NCBI RefSeq assembly: GCF_021462225.1
Contig: NC_061801.1
Coordinates: 6,072,125-6,136,124, forward strand
Length of the DNA: 64,000 bases
DNA from: Girardinichthys multiradiatus
Lineage: Eukaryota; Chordata; Actinopteri; Cyprinodontiformes; Goodeidae
Reading direction: 5' to 3'
Shown piece by piece: positions 61,539 through 64,000 of this stretch (positions within the stretch are counted from its first letter, which is position 1; each line of letters starts with the position of its first letter). Below the pieces are notes generated by a model. That model was not told the origin of the DNA, did not search any database, and saw nothing but the letters and a program-made list of their open reading frames with translations. The translations under genes were made by a program, and so were the position numbers.

Positions 61539-63399
61539 GATAGAGATATATATATCTTTATAGATATAGATCTATATCTATGTATCGATATAGATATATG
61601 TATTGATATATTTATATAGATAGAGAGATAGAGAGATAGATAGATAGATGCATGCTGTGTTTCTGGGTATATCTAGGCCATTGTTTTTTCAACCCTGGTC
61701 CTCAAGGCACACTGCCCTGCATGTTTTAGATGCCTCTCTGCTGTAACACACCAGATTCTGGTGACTGCGAGTCAGCGAAAGCCTGGTAATCCGCCATCCA
61801 CTGATACCAGGTGTGCTGAAGCAGAAAAACAAACTGTGTTTGTCAATCAGCTTAGGTCCAGTCAGGAAACTGGCATTAAACCTGCAGTGAATTGGGGTCC
61901 CTCACTGTTGTTGCCTTGTTGTTACTCTTGCTCTCTGTTTCTTTCTTAGCCATTTCCATCTGTGCTTATTTGTGCCCCCACCCCATGACCTGACAGTTCT
62001 CTCTCTGTTCTCCCTGCTGCAGTACCCCCCTCCTTTAATCCCACCCAGGGGAGAGGTAAACGCTGCAGACGCTTTTGACATCGGCTCGTTTGATGAGGAG
62101 GACACCAAGGGCATCAAGGTAAAACAACTCCTGGAGCATCCACATGCTACATTTATAATCCTCTTATCTTACACTGCAGCTGCTGGCAGGACTTTGAGTA
62201 TCCATCACTGGACACAGCTTTTACATTTCATAGTCAGATACTCCTGGCTTAGCCTGAAAGCAGCTAGGCTGCATGCTGGTGTCTCAGAAACTTCAAGAGT
62301 CCTCTATTAAGGTCTGATCAAGATAAGAGTCAGAAGGTGTCTGAAAGAGTTTTAGTTTTCAGCAACCTGTTGATCATGCTTAATATAAAAAATTAAAGCA
62401 ATTCAAATCCATTGTCAAAGACTGTTCTGTGGCTTTGACAAGGACACAACTGATTTTGAGTCCCAACCTTACTCCACATGTTACAGTTGTTTGTTTATGC
62501 TGAAAAGCCGTGTGTGTGATCATTATGAAACACCGATTTTAAGCAGGTTTTATATTTTGTGAAAAACTGTAGCGCCCATGATACACATGAAGCAGCAGCT
62601 AAGAAGATATTTACCCAATTACTGTTCTGATGTCAGTATTTTATTAACAAACTGTCAGAAATCTTTACTTTAATGTAGTTTTTCAATTTGCAAGCGTAGG
62701 ATATCTGACAGTAATAAGTTATGACACGTAATACAAAATAAGCAGAGAATAAATTAGTTTTCAGGCAGTTTCCTACCTGCTCTACAGCTAACCAACCTAT
62801 CTAAAAAGTCATTGTTTTAATACTTAACTGTTGATAACCAAATTAAGGGTTAAAAGAAAGCAGCAGGATTCGGACTCTGAAGTCGGCACTGATGAAGTGG
62901 TTGACCCAAGAGGTCCAAGCTTCGGGCAACATTCCTGGTCTTTATCTTCAGTCCTGCTTTCATGGTGACGTTGCTACTCACCATGCTGCTTTGTCTTCTC
63001 TCTGTCTCTCCTGCAGCTGCTGGACAGCGACCAGGAGCTATACAAAAACTTCCCTCTGGTCATATCGGAGCGCTGGCAGCAGGAGGTGGCCGAGACCGTC
63101 TACGAGGCGGTCAACTTGGACACGGACAAGATAGAGGCTCGCAAGAGGACCAAGAACAAGCAGCTTGGCCATGAGGAAGGTAATGAGACCAGCCTGGGAA
63201 GTGCTCTCCACAGTTTGACCAGTTCTCTCACATTCTAAGTGTGTGTCTGTGTGTGTGTAAAGACTATGCTTTGGGGAAGGACTGTATAATGCACGGCTAC
63301 ATGCTGAAGCTGGGGAACCCATTCCTCACTCAGTGGCAGCGCCGCTACTTCTATCTGTTCCCCAACCGAGTGGAGTGGAGAGGAGAGGGCGAGTCACGG
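8749..63399 (+). CDS. grk3: G-protein-coupled receptor kinase 3 (beta-adrenergic receptor kinase 2), exons 2-19, partial at both ends
   Basis: This Ser/Thr kinase phosphorylates agonist-occupied GPCRs at the plasma membrane, recruited by Gbeta-gamma and lipid through its PH domain; the RGS-homology domain binds Galpha-q. Eighteen exons total 1678 coding bases, join in frame, and match GRK2/3 end to end. Numbering assumes a 38-codon upstream exon as in mammals. Visible landmarks: RH domain from exon 2 to exon 7; glycine loop GRGGFGEV (exon 8); catalytic Lys220 in YAMKCLDK (exon 9); YRDLKPANILL with Asp317 (exons 11/12); GRK-type DLG at 335; MAPE (exon 13); AGC C-tail [18 protein letters not shown] (exon 17); start of PH domain with the Gbeta-gamma contact Arg587 (exon 19). 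GRK3 rather than GRK2 is favoured by [38 protein letters not shown] and [10 protein letters not shown]. No frame break was found. The N-terminal exon and the last exons lie outside the window. Confidence 0.97.
8826..11284. other. Intron 2, first part, nothing firm recognised
   Basis: Unique-looking intronic sequence. Only a short piece near 8970-9020 (tttattggttccccctcgg, aagatgtgtaaa) recalls a fish DNA-transposon end. ORFs up to 110 codons have no family. Confidence 0.4.
11285..11425 (-). repeat. LINE/SINE 3' tail fragment
   Basis: The motifs ttcaatttaattccatttta, ttcatttagcaccaaac and atctcaaagcagtgtacaaa resemble the complement of the L2-type 3' tail (AAAGTGCCTTGAGAT...GCGCTATATAAATAAA). 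Short and diverged. Confidence 0.5.
12470..12935. mobile_element. Possible nonautonomous DNA element
   Basis: A GC-richer island starting tgcctggttcacgcggcagg and ending near gtgtggggtgtcagg. Variants of tgtgtgtggtgtgtt recur inside (12582, 12830) and gtgtggggtgt twice (12653, 12902). It reads like a MITE with subterminal repeats, but no clear inverted ends or target duplication were found. Confidence 0.35.
13478..13625 (+). repeat. tRNA-derived SINE fragment
   Basis: Starts with an A-box-like ggcgtggcttagcagtagag, has a decayed B-box region (gggctagagtcctgacc) and then tctttcccttctctctaccc and tacttcctg, a body seen in fish tRNA-SINEs. No target duplication was identified. Confidence 0.6.
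13626..15286. other. Intron 2 stretch, nothing recognised
   Basis: AT-rich intronic sequence without a recognisable gene or repeat family up to the Tc1-like element. Confidence 0.4.
15287..16892 (-). mobile_element. Tc1-like DNA transposon, copy 1 (nearly full length)
   Basis: Long inverted repeats of about 200 bp occupy both ends. The right end reads gagaaggacctg followed by TA (16893-16894). The left end begins inside the repeat at tccttctcaaaa (15289), its terminal bases (cagg) altered. Each inverted repeat has two similar direct motifs, an outer tctcaaaatattagcatat and an inner tctcacaaaattagcatat, an IR/DR arrangement. One transposase gene is on the - strand. Closely related to the copy at 35426-37593. 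Confidence 0.95.
15560..16564 (-). pseudogene. Tc1-like DD34E transposase interrupted by one in-frame stop
   Basis: Starts [20 protein letters not shown] at 16564, with a paired helix-turn-helix ([18 protein letters not shown]), then a catalytic core with [17 protein letters not shown] and [10 protein letters not shown]. The last Asp and Glu are separated by 34 residues, so DD34E. It ends KGFPTKY and stop. The frame is continuous except for TGA at 16157-16159, where the other copy has a TGG Trp codon. Length about 335 codons, normal for Tc1. Mobilisation by another copy's transposase would still be possible. Confidence 0.95.
17898..17928 (+). promoter_or_regulatory. Two adjacent RFX X-box-like motifs
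   Basis: GTTGCTTAGCAAC (17898-17910, perfect palindrome around TTA) and GTTGCTGTGGTAAC (17915-17928) are separated by 4 bases. Both fit the RFX-family consensus GTNRCY-N(0-3)-RGYAAC. A GC-box-like ggcggggcggggggc lies about 100 bp downstream. A function as an intronic enhancer of grk3 is inference only. Confidence 0.5.
18277..18291. repeat. Poly(C) run of 15
   Basis: Uninterrupted C-15 in intron 2; length may be unreliable or polymorphic. Confidence 0.9.
19493..20135 (+). mobile_element. 5'-truncated LINE 3' end (RTE/Rex3-like)
   Basis: Encodes [60 protein letters not shown] and [13 protein letters not shown], the C-terminal part of a fish non-LTR retrotransposon polyprotein. The frame shifts near 19985, after [26 protein letters not shown] continues in another frame, consistent with a single missing base. 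It ends in dataaagcgg-like tail (agataaagcggaag). GC-rich compared with the surroundings. RTE/Rex3 is the best guess. Confidence 0.8.
20136..21860. other. Intron 2 stretch, nothing recognised
   Basis: No gene or repeat family recognised. The ORFs of 64-115 codons lack family signatures. Confidence 0.4.
21861..22150 (+). repeat. tRNA-derived SINE
   Basis: Has the features of a widespread fish SINE: a tRNA-like head (gtggtagaggtttgtcctg, ccagttcaaacccccact), a body with ccttgggcaagacatcctcc and ggctacaatgtagcttacca, and the tail gcccttt-ggggtc...ataaagcgctataca. No target duplication seen. Confidence 0.75.
22151..23900. other. Intron 2 stretch, nothing recognised
   Basis: Unique-looking sequence, including the part at 23390-23640 that is free of obvious repeats. 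No gene supported. Confidence 0.4.
23900..24530. mobile_element. Probable nonautonomous DNA transposon containing a ~180-bp repeat (copy A 24133-24312)
   Basis: Ends with ggtatgaatacttttgcaag and ccactgt (24495-24522), a typical end of fish Tc1-like elements. A tttgcaccccc-like sequence sits near 23940. Inside, 24133-24312 is nearly identical to 29318-29516 (ttttgttttgcatgaac, aaaatgtgctgatatgtgaa, gaatgtggcctatgagaaa). The exact boundaries are uncertain. Confidence 0.5.
24531..26756. other. Intron 2 stretch with one small microsatellite
   Basis: Holds a TA/CA repeat at about 24976-25000; otherwise nothing recognised. Confidence 0.4.
26761..26820. repeat. (CA)n/(CACGTA)n microsatellite
   Basis: Compound tract of acacac and acacgtac units. 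Confidence 0.9.
26821..27060 (+). repeat. CCTAACCCTAA-rich dispersed repeat
   Basis: ttgactttcattcatttcta, tggcctaaccctgacc and cataccta-accctaa follow a CA microsatellite, an arrangement that recurs in fish genomes. The CCTAA units are degenerate and not a telomeric array. Confidence 0.5.
27061..29317. other. Intron 2 stretch, nothing recognised
   Basis: AT-rich, with no gene supported. The 157-codon - strand ORF at 28771-29244 has no recognisable family or splice context. Confidence 0.4.
29318..29516 (+). repeat. Dispersed ~190-bp repeat, copy B
   Basis: Near-identical to 24133-24312 in the same orientation, with a short insertion (gaatgagaga) and a few substitutions. It lacks the flanking sequence of copy A. 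Confidence 0.85.
29517..34304. other. Last part of intron 2, nothing firm recognised
   Basis: Mostly AT-rich unique sequence. It includes an X-box-like motif at 32749-32762. It ends in the acceptor of exon 3. Confidence 0.4.
32749..32762 (-). promoter_or_regulatory. RFX X-box-like motif
   Basis: ATTACCATGGCAAC reads GTTGCCATGGTAAT on the - strand, one base off the palindromic X-box GTTGCCATGGTAAC. It is a single site, so chance is possible. Confidence 0.3.
34305..34378 (+). CDS. grk3: grk3 exon 3 (residues ~64-88)
   Basis: 74 bp between ctcacag and gtaagc. Encodes [18 protein letters not shown] then LKFYEE of the RH domain. It is preceded by the 25.5-kb intron 2 and followed by an intron of only 104 bp. 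Confidence 0.96.
34483..34584 (+). CDS. grk3: grk3 exon 4 (residues ~89-122)
   Basis: 102 bp, phase 0 at both ends, between tttcag and gtgagg. Encodes [19 protein letters not shown] then [15 protein letters not shown]. The RH helix that contacts Galpha-q in GRK2 is here; Arg106, Asp110, Met114 and Leu118 equivalents are kept, and residue 109 is Tyr as in GRK3. Confidence 0.96.
36308..36466 (+). repeat. 159-bp direct repeat, unit 1
   Basis: Transposase segment from agtcatggtctgg to tttttcagcacga, identical by eye to 36866-37024. It flanks the foreign insert on the left. Confidence 0.95.
36467..36865 (-). pseudogene. eef1akmt1: eef1akmt1 (n6amt2) C-terminal fragment captured in a Tc1 element
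   Basis: Read on the - strand from 36863: [29 protein letters not shown], then after frame shifts [37 protein letters not shown] and NEFRCFINY, with a TGA stop at 36559-36561 where the family's C-terminus falls. This matches the last ~100 residues of EEF1AKMT1, an eEF1A lysine methyltransferase formerly called N6AMT2, including the DPPY motif (36774-36785). At least five single-A insertions in A-runs break the frame. About 90 bp after the stop may be 3' UTR. The N-terminal SAM-binding half is absent. No intron was noticed, and no poly(A). Confidence 0.88.
36866..37024 (+). repeat. 159-bp direct repeat, unit 2
   Basis: Second identical copy of the transposase segment, flanking the insert on the right. 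Only this unit continues into the rest of the catalytic domain. Confidence 0.95.
37596..38600. other. Intron 4 stretch, nothing recognised
   Basis: No gene or repeat family recognised. Confidence 0.4.
38605..39135 (-). mobile_element. Decayed Tc1-like transposon remnant
   Basis: The - strand corresponds to a common fish Tc1-type transposase region: ttttggggtgtgtcttcacc, gctcaagctcagtcaggttg, acacatgaatatgctttgat, tgtttagggttgttgaacct and tgtccctgctggagaaaagc are all variants of conserved stretches. Frame and ends are lost. Confidence 0.65.
39588..39662 (+). CDS. grk3: grk3 exon 5 (residues ~123-147)
   Basis: 75 bp, phase 0, between tttgcag and gtaaaa. Encodes [18 protein letters not shown] then VPPTLFQ, an RH-domain segment closest to GRK3 (PFSKQAVEHVQSHLSKKQ). 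Confidence 0.96.
39900..40020 (-). repeat. Old tRNA-derived SINE fragment (same family as 57373-57726)
   Basis: tttggagaaaaccc, actgggagaacatgtagacc, gcccggaataaactg and gaggcagcgatgctagccac are diverged complements of the SINE at 57373-57726 (gtttgcatgttctccccgtg, ggtagcactgttgcc). Confidence 0.6.
40025..41194. other. Intron 5 remainder, nothing recognised
   Basis: No gene supported; the 126-codon ORF at 40081-40461 has no family. It ends in the exon 6 acceptor. Confidence 0.4.
41195..41256 (+). CDS. grk3: grk3 exon 6 (residues ~148-167)
   Basis: 62 bp between ccacag and gtgagt-like gtgagttg. Encodes [20 protein letters not shown] plus two bases of Ser168. Compared with mammalian GRK3 it has lost three charged residues (E to V, D to N, K to M) in a conserved RH helix region. 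Intron 6 that follows is 85 bp. Confidence 0.95.
41342..41393 (+). CDS. grk3: grk3 exon 7 (residues ~168-185)
   Basis: 52 bp between cctcag and gtgagt. Encodes [17 protein letters not shown], the end of the N-terminal RH segment leading into the kinase domain. Identical to mammalian GRK2/3 over this stretch. Confidence 0.97.
41435..41835 (-). mobile_element. Internally deleted Tc1-like remnant
   Basis: Terminal sequence (acctttttacattttgtctt, agaccaacacagagtagagc, gtattcatgtcccc) leads directly into a - strand transposase piece (aaaggcatccccacagcatg, atgctgccaccaccatgg). The middle is deleted and the far end is not found. Confidence 0.65.
42292..42381. repeat. Perfect 90-bp palindrome bounded by 6-bp direct repeats
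   Basis: Two 44-bp arms (42292-42335 and 42338-42381) are exact reverse complements around a 2-base centre (ca). The left arm begins tatggaagcaaattgttacc. The hexamer atcagc lies immediately on both sides (42286-42291 and 42382-42387) in direct orientation, like a target-site duplication. Located in intron 7, 188 bp before exon 8. Confidence 0.95.
42570..42661 (+). CDS. grk3: grk3 exon 8 (residues ~186-215), kinase glycine loop
   Basis: 92 bp between ccttcag and gtaagc. Encodes [20 protein letters not shown] then [10 protein letters not shown]. Contains the ATP-binding glycine loop. Ends with AT of the Met216 codon. Confidence 0.98.
42719..42728 (+). repeat. G-run of 10 in intron 8
   Basis: Lies 36 bp before exon 9 in a 103-bp intron. 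G-runs often act as intronic splicing enhancers in short introns. Confidence 0.6.
42765..42864 (+). CDS. grk3: grk3 exon 9 (residues ~216-249), catalytic lysine
   Basis: 100 bp between tttcag and gtgagt. Encodes [20 protein letters not shown] then [13 protein letters not shown]. Contains Lys220 of the VAIK-type motif. The preceding 103-bp intron carries a G-run of 10 at 42719-42728. Confidence 0.98.
42865..44340. other. Intron 9, first part, nothing recognised
   Basis: No gene or repeat family recognised. Confidence 0.4.
44345..45400 (-). mobile_element. Possible decayed LINE fragments
   Basis: gaatcagaatgagctttatt and ggccaggtgagtgcatacaa begin a repeat common in fish. cgcagactcctcaccatgct and gaatccgaccaatgacagtg then resemble the complement of a LINE reverse-transcriptase region, and 45230-45400 may be a further part. 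No ORF remains. Confidence 0.4.
45590..45668 (+). CDS. grk3: grk3 exon 10 (residues ~250-275)
   Basis: 79 bp between ttctag and gtaggc. Encodes [19 protein letters not shown] then FILDLMN. CMTYAF and KLCF are the GRK3 forms; GRK2 has CMSYAF and KLSF. Confidence 0.97.
45870..46215 (-). mobile_element. Decayed Tc1-like transposon remnant
   Basis: tggctcaaactctgttagat, tggatggagagcaggtc, caatatgctttgatctaaac and ctgctggaaggtcaacctcc are variants of the same transposase-derived stretches as at 38605-39135, in the same - orientation, with more decay. Confidence 0.6.
46381..46420 (+). repeat. (GT)n microsatellite abutting the exon 11 acceptor
   Basis: tgtggtggtg followed by about 15 GT units runs to within 5 bases of the splice site (actcag). 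It replaces the polypyrimidine tract. Confidence 0.9.
46426..46556 (+). CDS. grk3: grk3 exon 11 (residues ~276-319), catalytic loop start
   Basis: 131 bp between actcag and gtaacg. Encodes [36 protein letters not shown] and VVYRDLK, with catalytic Asp317. The acceptor lies directly behind a GT dinucleotide repeat rather than a pyrimidine tract. Confidence 0.97.
46605..47795 (-). mobile_element. Decayed Tc1/mariner transposon with recognisable ends
   Basis: The left end tggtcataagtttacatact (46608) and the right end gtgtgtaaacttaaggg (47773) form an imperfect inverted repeat of the kind ending Sleeping-Beauty-type fish elements. The interior carries transposase remains on the - strand (see the next entry). 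Confidence 0.65.
46753..47334 (-). pseudogene. Tc1/mariner transposase remnant
   Basis: A 193-codon open frame whose [11 protein letters not shown] and [16 protein letters not shown] resemble the DNDPKHTAK and VLEWPSQSPDLN block around the second catalytic Asp of Tc1 transposases. The frame elsewhere does not follow the family, so the open length is partly chance. Confidence 0.55.
47920..49200. mobile_element. Possible decayed DNA transposon (Harbinger-like?)
   Basis: Opens with gggggcctcgtgtactaaag and ggtgcgcagc, reminiscent of a fish Harbinger-type end. 48660-49070 is GC-richer and coding-like but broken. No closing inverted repeat found. Low certainty. Confidence 0.3.
49201..50884. other. 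Rest of intron 11, unassigned
   Basis: 49730-50300 has the texture of an old transposon remnant (gaccaatggtcg, cactataaccagagggggtg), but I cannot place it in a family. No gene supported. Confidence 0.35.
50885..50979 (+). CDS. grk3: grk3 exon 12 (residues ~320-350), DLG motif
   Basis: 95 bp between catcag and gtaagt. Encodes [20 protein letters not shown] then [11 protein letters not shown]. The magnesium-binding DFG motif is DLG, as is normal for GRKs. Ends with GT of a Val codon. Confidence 0.98.
50980..52005. other. Intron 12, nothing recognised
   Basis: AT-rich. The 93-codon ORF at 51418-51699 has no family. Confidence 0.4.
52006..52113 (+). CDS. grk3: grk3 exon 13 (residues ~351-386), APE region
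   Basis: 108 bp between tcacag and gtaaaa. Encodes [20 protein letters not shown] then [21 protein letters not shown] is the GRK3 form (GRK2 has KGVAYD). Confidence 0.98.
52130..52450. repeat. Pyrimidine-rich tract and (GT)n-rich stretch in intron 13
   Basis: cttctcctcatcttcctcct at 52155 onward, then scattered GT repeats at 52313-52440. The 149-codon - strand ORF across it is a low-complexity artefact. Confidence 0.6.
52790..53450 (+). mobile_element. Decayed Tc1-like transposon fragment
   Basis: + strand pieces of a fish Tc1 transposase: [20 protein letters not shown] with [10 protein letters not shown], then ctctggactgatgaga-type tattctgtggactgatgaga, aaacatggtggtggtagtgt, ggtctggggctgctttgctt and caggacaatgatctaaa (second Asp region, QDND). 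Several frames, no intact ends. Confidence 0.75.
53540..54250 (-). mobile_element. Probable decayed DNA transposon, class uncertain
   Basis: ctgtcctggtgcttgctgaa, accttctttactgcagcctc and accttgaagttcttactgat resemble a recurring fish transposon-derived stretch on the - strand. No frame and no ends. Confidence 0.35.
54485..54551 (+). CDS. grk3: grk3 exon 14 (residues ~387-409)
   Basis: 67 bp between cttcag and gtaaga. Encodes [20 protein letters not shown] then TM, in the kinase large lobe. It is followed by the 5.9-kb intron 14. Confidence 0.97.
55010..55700 (+). mobile_element. Internally deleted Tc1-like element
   Basis: The left end has caaaggtattcacacccctt and accacaaacttcaatcc. A transposase 3' half follows (ctatatacagccagagctac, agaatggcccagttaaagtc, ccaattgagaatctgtggca, tccaatctgactgagctttg), then a right-end inverted copy (gcacaccacacttttcag, actttgtgttgacctgtca). 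The 5' half of the gene is deleted. Same lineage as 38605, 41435 and 45870. Confidence 0.8.
55701..57359. other. Intron 14 stretch, nothing recognised
   Basis: No gene supported; the 128-codon ORF at 56837-57223 has no family. Confidence 0.4.
57373..57726 (+). repeat. tRNA-derived SINE with perfect 13-bp target duplication
   Basis: Head with A-box-like tggcgcagttggtagcactg and B-box ggttcgattcccggcc, then gtttgcatgttctccccgtg, ccgggtactccggcttcctc, gcgacctgtccagggtgtac and the tail aagcggtagaaaatgactga. tgaacaaataaaa occurs at 57360-57372 and again at 57727-57739, a 13-bp duplication showing LINE-type insertion. Little decayed, so probably young. Confidence 0.92.
57823..57869. repeat. 17-bp inverted repeat with 13-base loop
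   Basis: tctgtacttcacaacgc (57823-57839) and gcgttgtgaagtacaga (57853-57869) are exact reverse complements. Confidence 0.85.
57870..58960 (-). mobile_element. Possible old DNA-transposon remnant
   Basis: Phrases such as ttctcatcagcctaaaggat and attctctcagtctctcgggc recall - strand transposase-derived sequence. Frame and ends are lost; the assignment is tentative. Confidence 0.3.
59590..60190 (+). mobile_element. Decayed Sleeping-Beauty-type Tc1 remnant
   Basis: tttcaagatgcttggaggtc, ccacattcatctgttcaatt and gggaatgtccagccgtcatt match the 5'-middle of salmonid/fish SB-like transposase. cacaaagccctgatctcagt, cccagagaaaatgtgtggtt (DLNPIEN region), gaagcttgtggaaggttacc and aggcaattatatcaaatact match its 3' part. 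Frame broken throughout; the middle is deleted. Confidence 0.75.
60422..60522 (+). CDS. grk3: grk3 exon 15 (residues ~410-442)
   Basis: 101 bp between ctgcag and gtatga. Encodes [20 protein letters not shown] then [13 protein letters not shown]. Kinase C-lobe. Confidence 0.97.
60797..60863 (+). CDS. grk3: grk3 exon 16 (residues ~443-465)
   Basis: 67 bp between acgcag and gtgagt. Encodes [20 protein letters not shown] then QK, matching [20 protein letters not shown] of GRK3. End of the kinase domain. Confidence 0.96.
61031..61136. repeat. (CT)n/(TA)n microsatellite
   Basis: CT repeat running into a long TA tract in intron 16. Confidence 0.95.
61143..61461. mobile_element. Nonautonomous hAT-type element nested in microsatellites
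   Basis: Begins CAGTGGCGGATGC and ends GCAATCGCCACTG, giving terminal inverted repeats CAGTGGCG/CGCCACTG. The 8 bases outside (atatacag at 61135-61142, ttatacaa at 61462-61469) match at 6 of 8, fitting an 8-bp hAT duplication. Subterminal gggaagctcaattt and gggaagctgagcttccc repeat. 319 bp; no coding capacity. Confidence 0.8.
61490..61650. repeat. (TATC)n/(GATA)n compound microsatellite
   Basis: ctatctatcaatatctatat passing into gatagagatagag and gatagatagatag; strongly self-complementary. Confidence 0.95.
62023..62118 (+). CDS. grk3: grk3 exon 17 (residues ~466-497), AGC-kinase tail
   Basis: 96 bp, phase 0, between ctgcag and gtaaaa. Encodes [20 protein letters not shown] then [12 protein letters not shown], the active-site tether of AGC kinases. 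Identical to mammalian GRK2/3. Confidence 0.98.
62119..63016. other. Intron 17, nothing recognised
   Basis: No repeat or gene recognised between exons 17 and 18. Confidence 0.45.
63017..63179 (+). CDS. grk3: grk3 exon 18 (residues ~498-551)
   Basis: 163 bp between ctgcag and gtaatg. Encodes [40 protein letters not shown] and [14 protein letters not shown]: the return of the RH fold and the linker to the PH domain. The following intron is only 83 bp. Confidence 0.97.
63263..63399 (+). CDS. grk3: grk3 exon 19 (residues ~552-597), start of PH domain
   Basis: 137 bp between gtaaag and gtgagt. Encodes [38 protein letters not shown] and RGEGESR. The Arg587 equivalent, a Gbeta-gamma contact in GRK2, is present. 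The acceptor is preceded by GT repeats. The next exon (expected to begin QNLLTM-like) is not in the window. Confidence 0.97.
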
Positions 63400-64000
63400 G
63401 TGAGTGTGCAGTCATGTTGCTCTTCATGTTTACACTGTATGTCTGTTTTGGTGTCAGGCTGTTCTGTCTCTCTGTGTGAGAATGTCGTTTGTCTTTCTGT
63501 CCGTTTATCCCATCTCACCTCTGAAGGAGAAGTGGCTAAAGCCTTTAAAATTACTTAAAGACAGGGTGAGTGTCTCTGCTGTCTGTGTCCACAACATATC
63601 CACACCTGTGGTTCACCTCCCTGCTTTCTACTTAGCAGTACATGTGTTTCCTGCTTCCACTTCCTGCTGCAGTTAGATGAAGAGCAGCCTTCCCTTAGTG
63701 CTGCCCAGGAGCTCACACAGCTCTCTGTCCTGATAGGGTCTCTGACATCTTTAGCTTGCAGCCTTTCACAACCTGTGGTGTCTTCAGCAACAAGCTGTGA
63801 GTGAAACCAGATTTAAGCCAACAAGGTCTTAGAACTAAACTTGAGGCAGAAGTCTTATTGCTTTGTCTTCGAGCCTCTTTGTTCAGGGTTCCTACACTGC
63901 CTGGAAAAATCGGAAAACAGTAGACTATTTTCCTGGTCTGGATACATGTGGAAAAACAGCAGGGAATGGGAAATTATTTCCATGTCCAGACCTTAGCCTA
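63400..64000. other. Start of intron 19, nothing recognised
   Basis: No next grk3 exon is present; the expected PH-domain sequence does not appear in any + frame. Confidence 0.6.

Noticed and set aside
8749..63399. Assignment as GRK2 instead of GRK3
   Set aside because: Diagnostic positions ([41 protein letters not shown]) follow GRK3.
63520..63570. Candidate exon 20 ([13 protein letters not shown])
   Set aside because: Does not match the GRK PH-domain continuation and would not keep the expected sequence; treated as intron 19.

Overview
The window is vertebrate, almost certainly teleost fish, DNA. One multi-exon gene runs through it on the + strand: grk3 (adrbk2), a G-protein-coupled-receptor kinase of the GRK2/3 family. 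Eighteen exons (numbers 2-19 if one exon lies upstream, as in the mammalian gene) can be placed to the base with GT-AG introns and a continuous reading frame. They run from 8749 to 63399 and cover about residues 39-597 of a roughly 690-residue protein: most of the RGS-homology domain, the whole kinase domain and the start of the PH domain. Exon 1 (N-terminal helix) and the last exons (rest of PH domain, Gbeta-gamma-binding tail, stop) lie outside. The teleost assignment rests on the fish-like transposable-element complement; the species is not resolved.

Everything else is intronic. Positions 1-8748 are the end of intron 1: diverged ~770-bp repeat units, a 5'-truncated L2-like LINE and a nonautonomous hAT element with target duplication. 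Intron 2 is 25.5 kb. It holds a Tc1-like transposon (15287-16892) with one premature stop in its transposase, an RTE/Rex3-like LINE tail, tRNA-derived SINE copies, and a pair of RFX X-box motifs at 17898-17928. Introns 3-19 are mostly compact apart from introns 4, 5, 9, 11, 13 and 14, which carry a second Tc1-like copy and many decayed Tc1/mariner remnants, SINEs and microsatellites.

The most unusual object is the second Tc1-like copy (35426-37593, intron 4). It has both long terminal inverted repeats and TA target sites. Its transposase is split by a 159-bp identical direct duplication that brackets 399 bp of foreign DNA. Read on the - strand, that insert encodes the C-terminal half of EEF1AKMT1 (N6AMT2, a DPPY-motif methyltransferase), with several +1 shifts in A-runs, the native-position stop and some probable 3' UTR. 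This is a host-gene fragment captured inside a Tc1 element.

Other notable signals are a perfect 90-bp palindrome bounded by 6-bp direct repeats about 190 bp before exon 8, GT-repeat tracts in place of polypyrimidine tracts before exons 11 and 19, and a 319-bp hAT-type element nested between microsatellites in intron 16.
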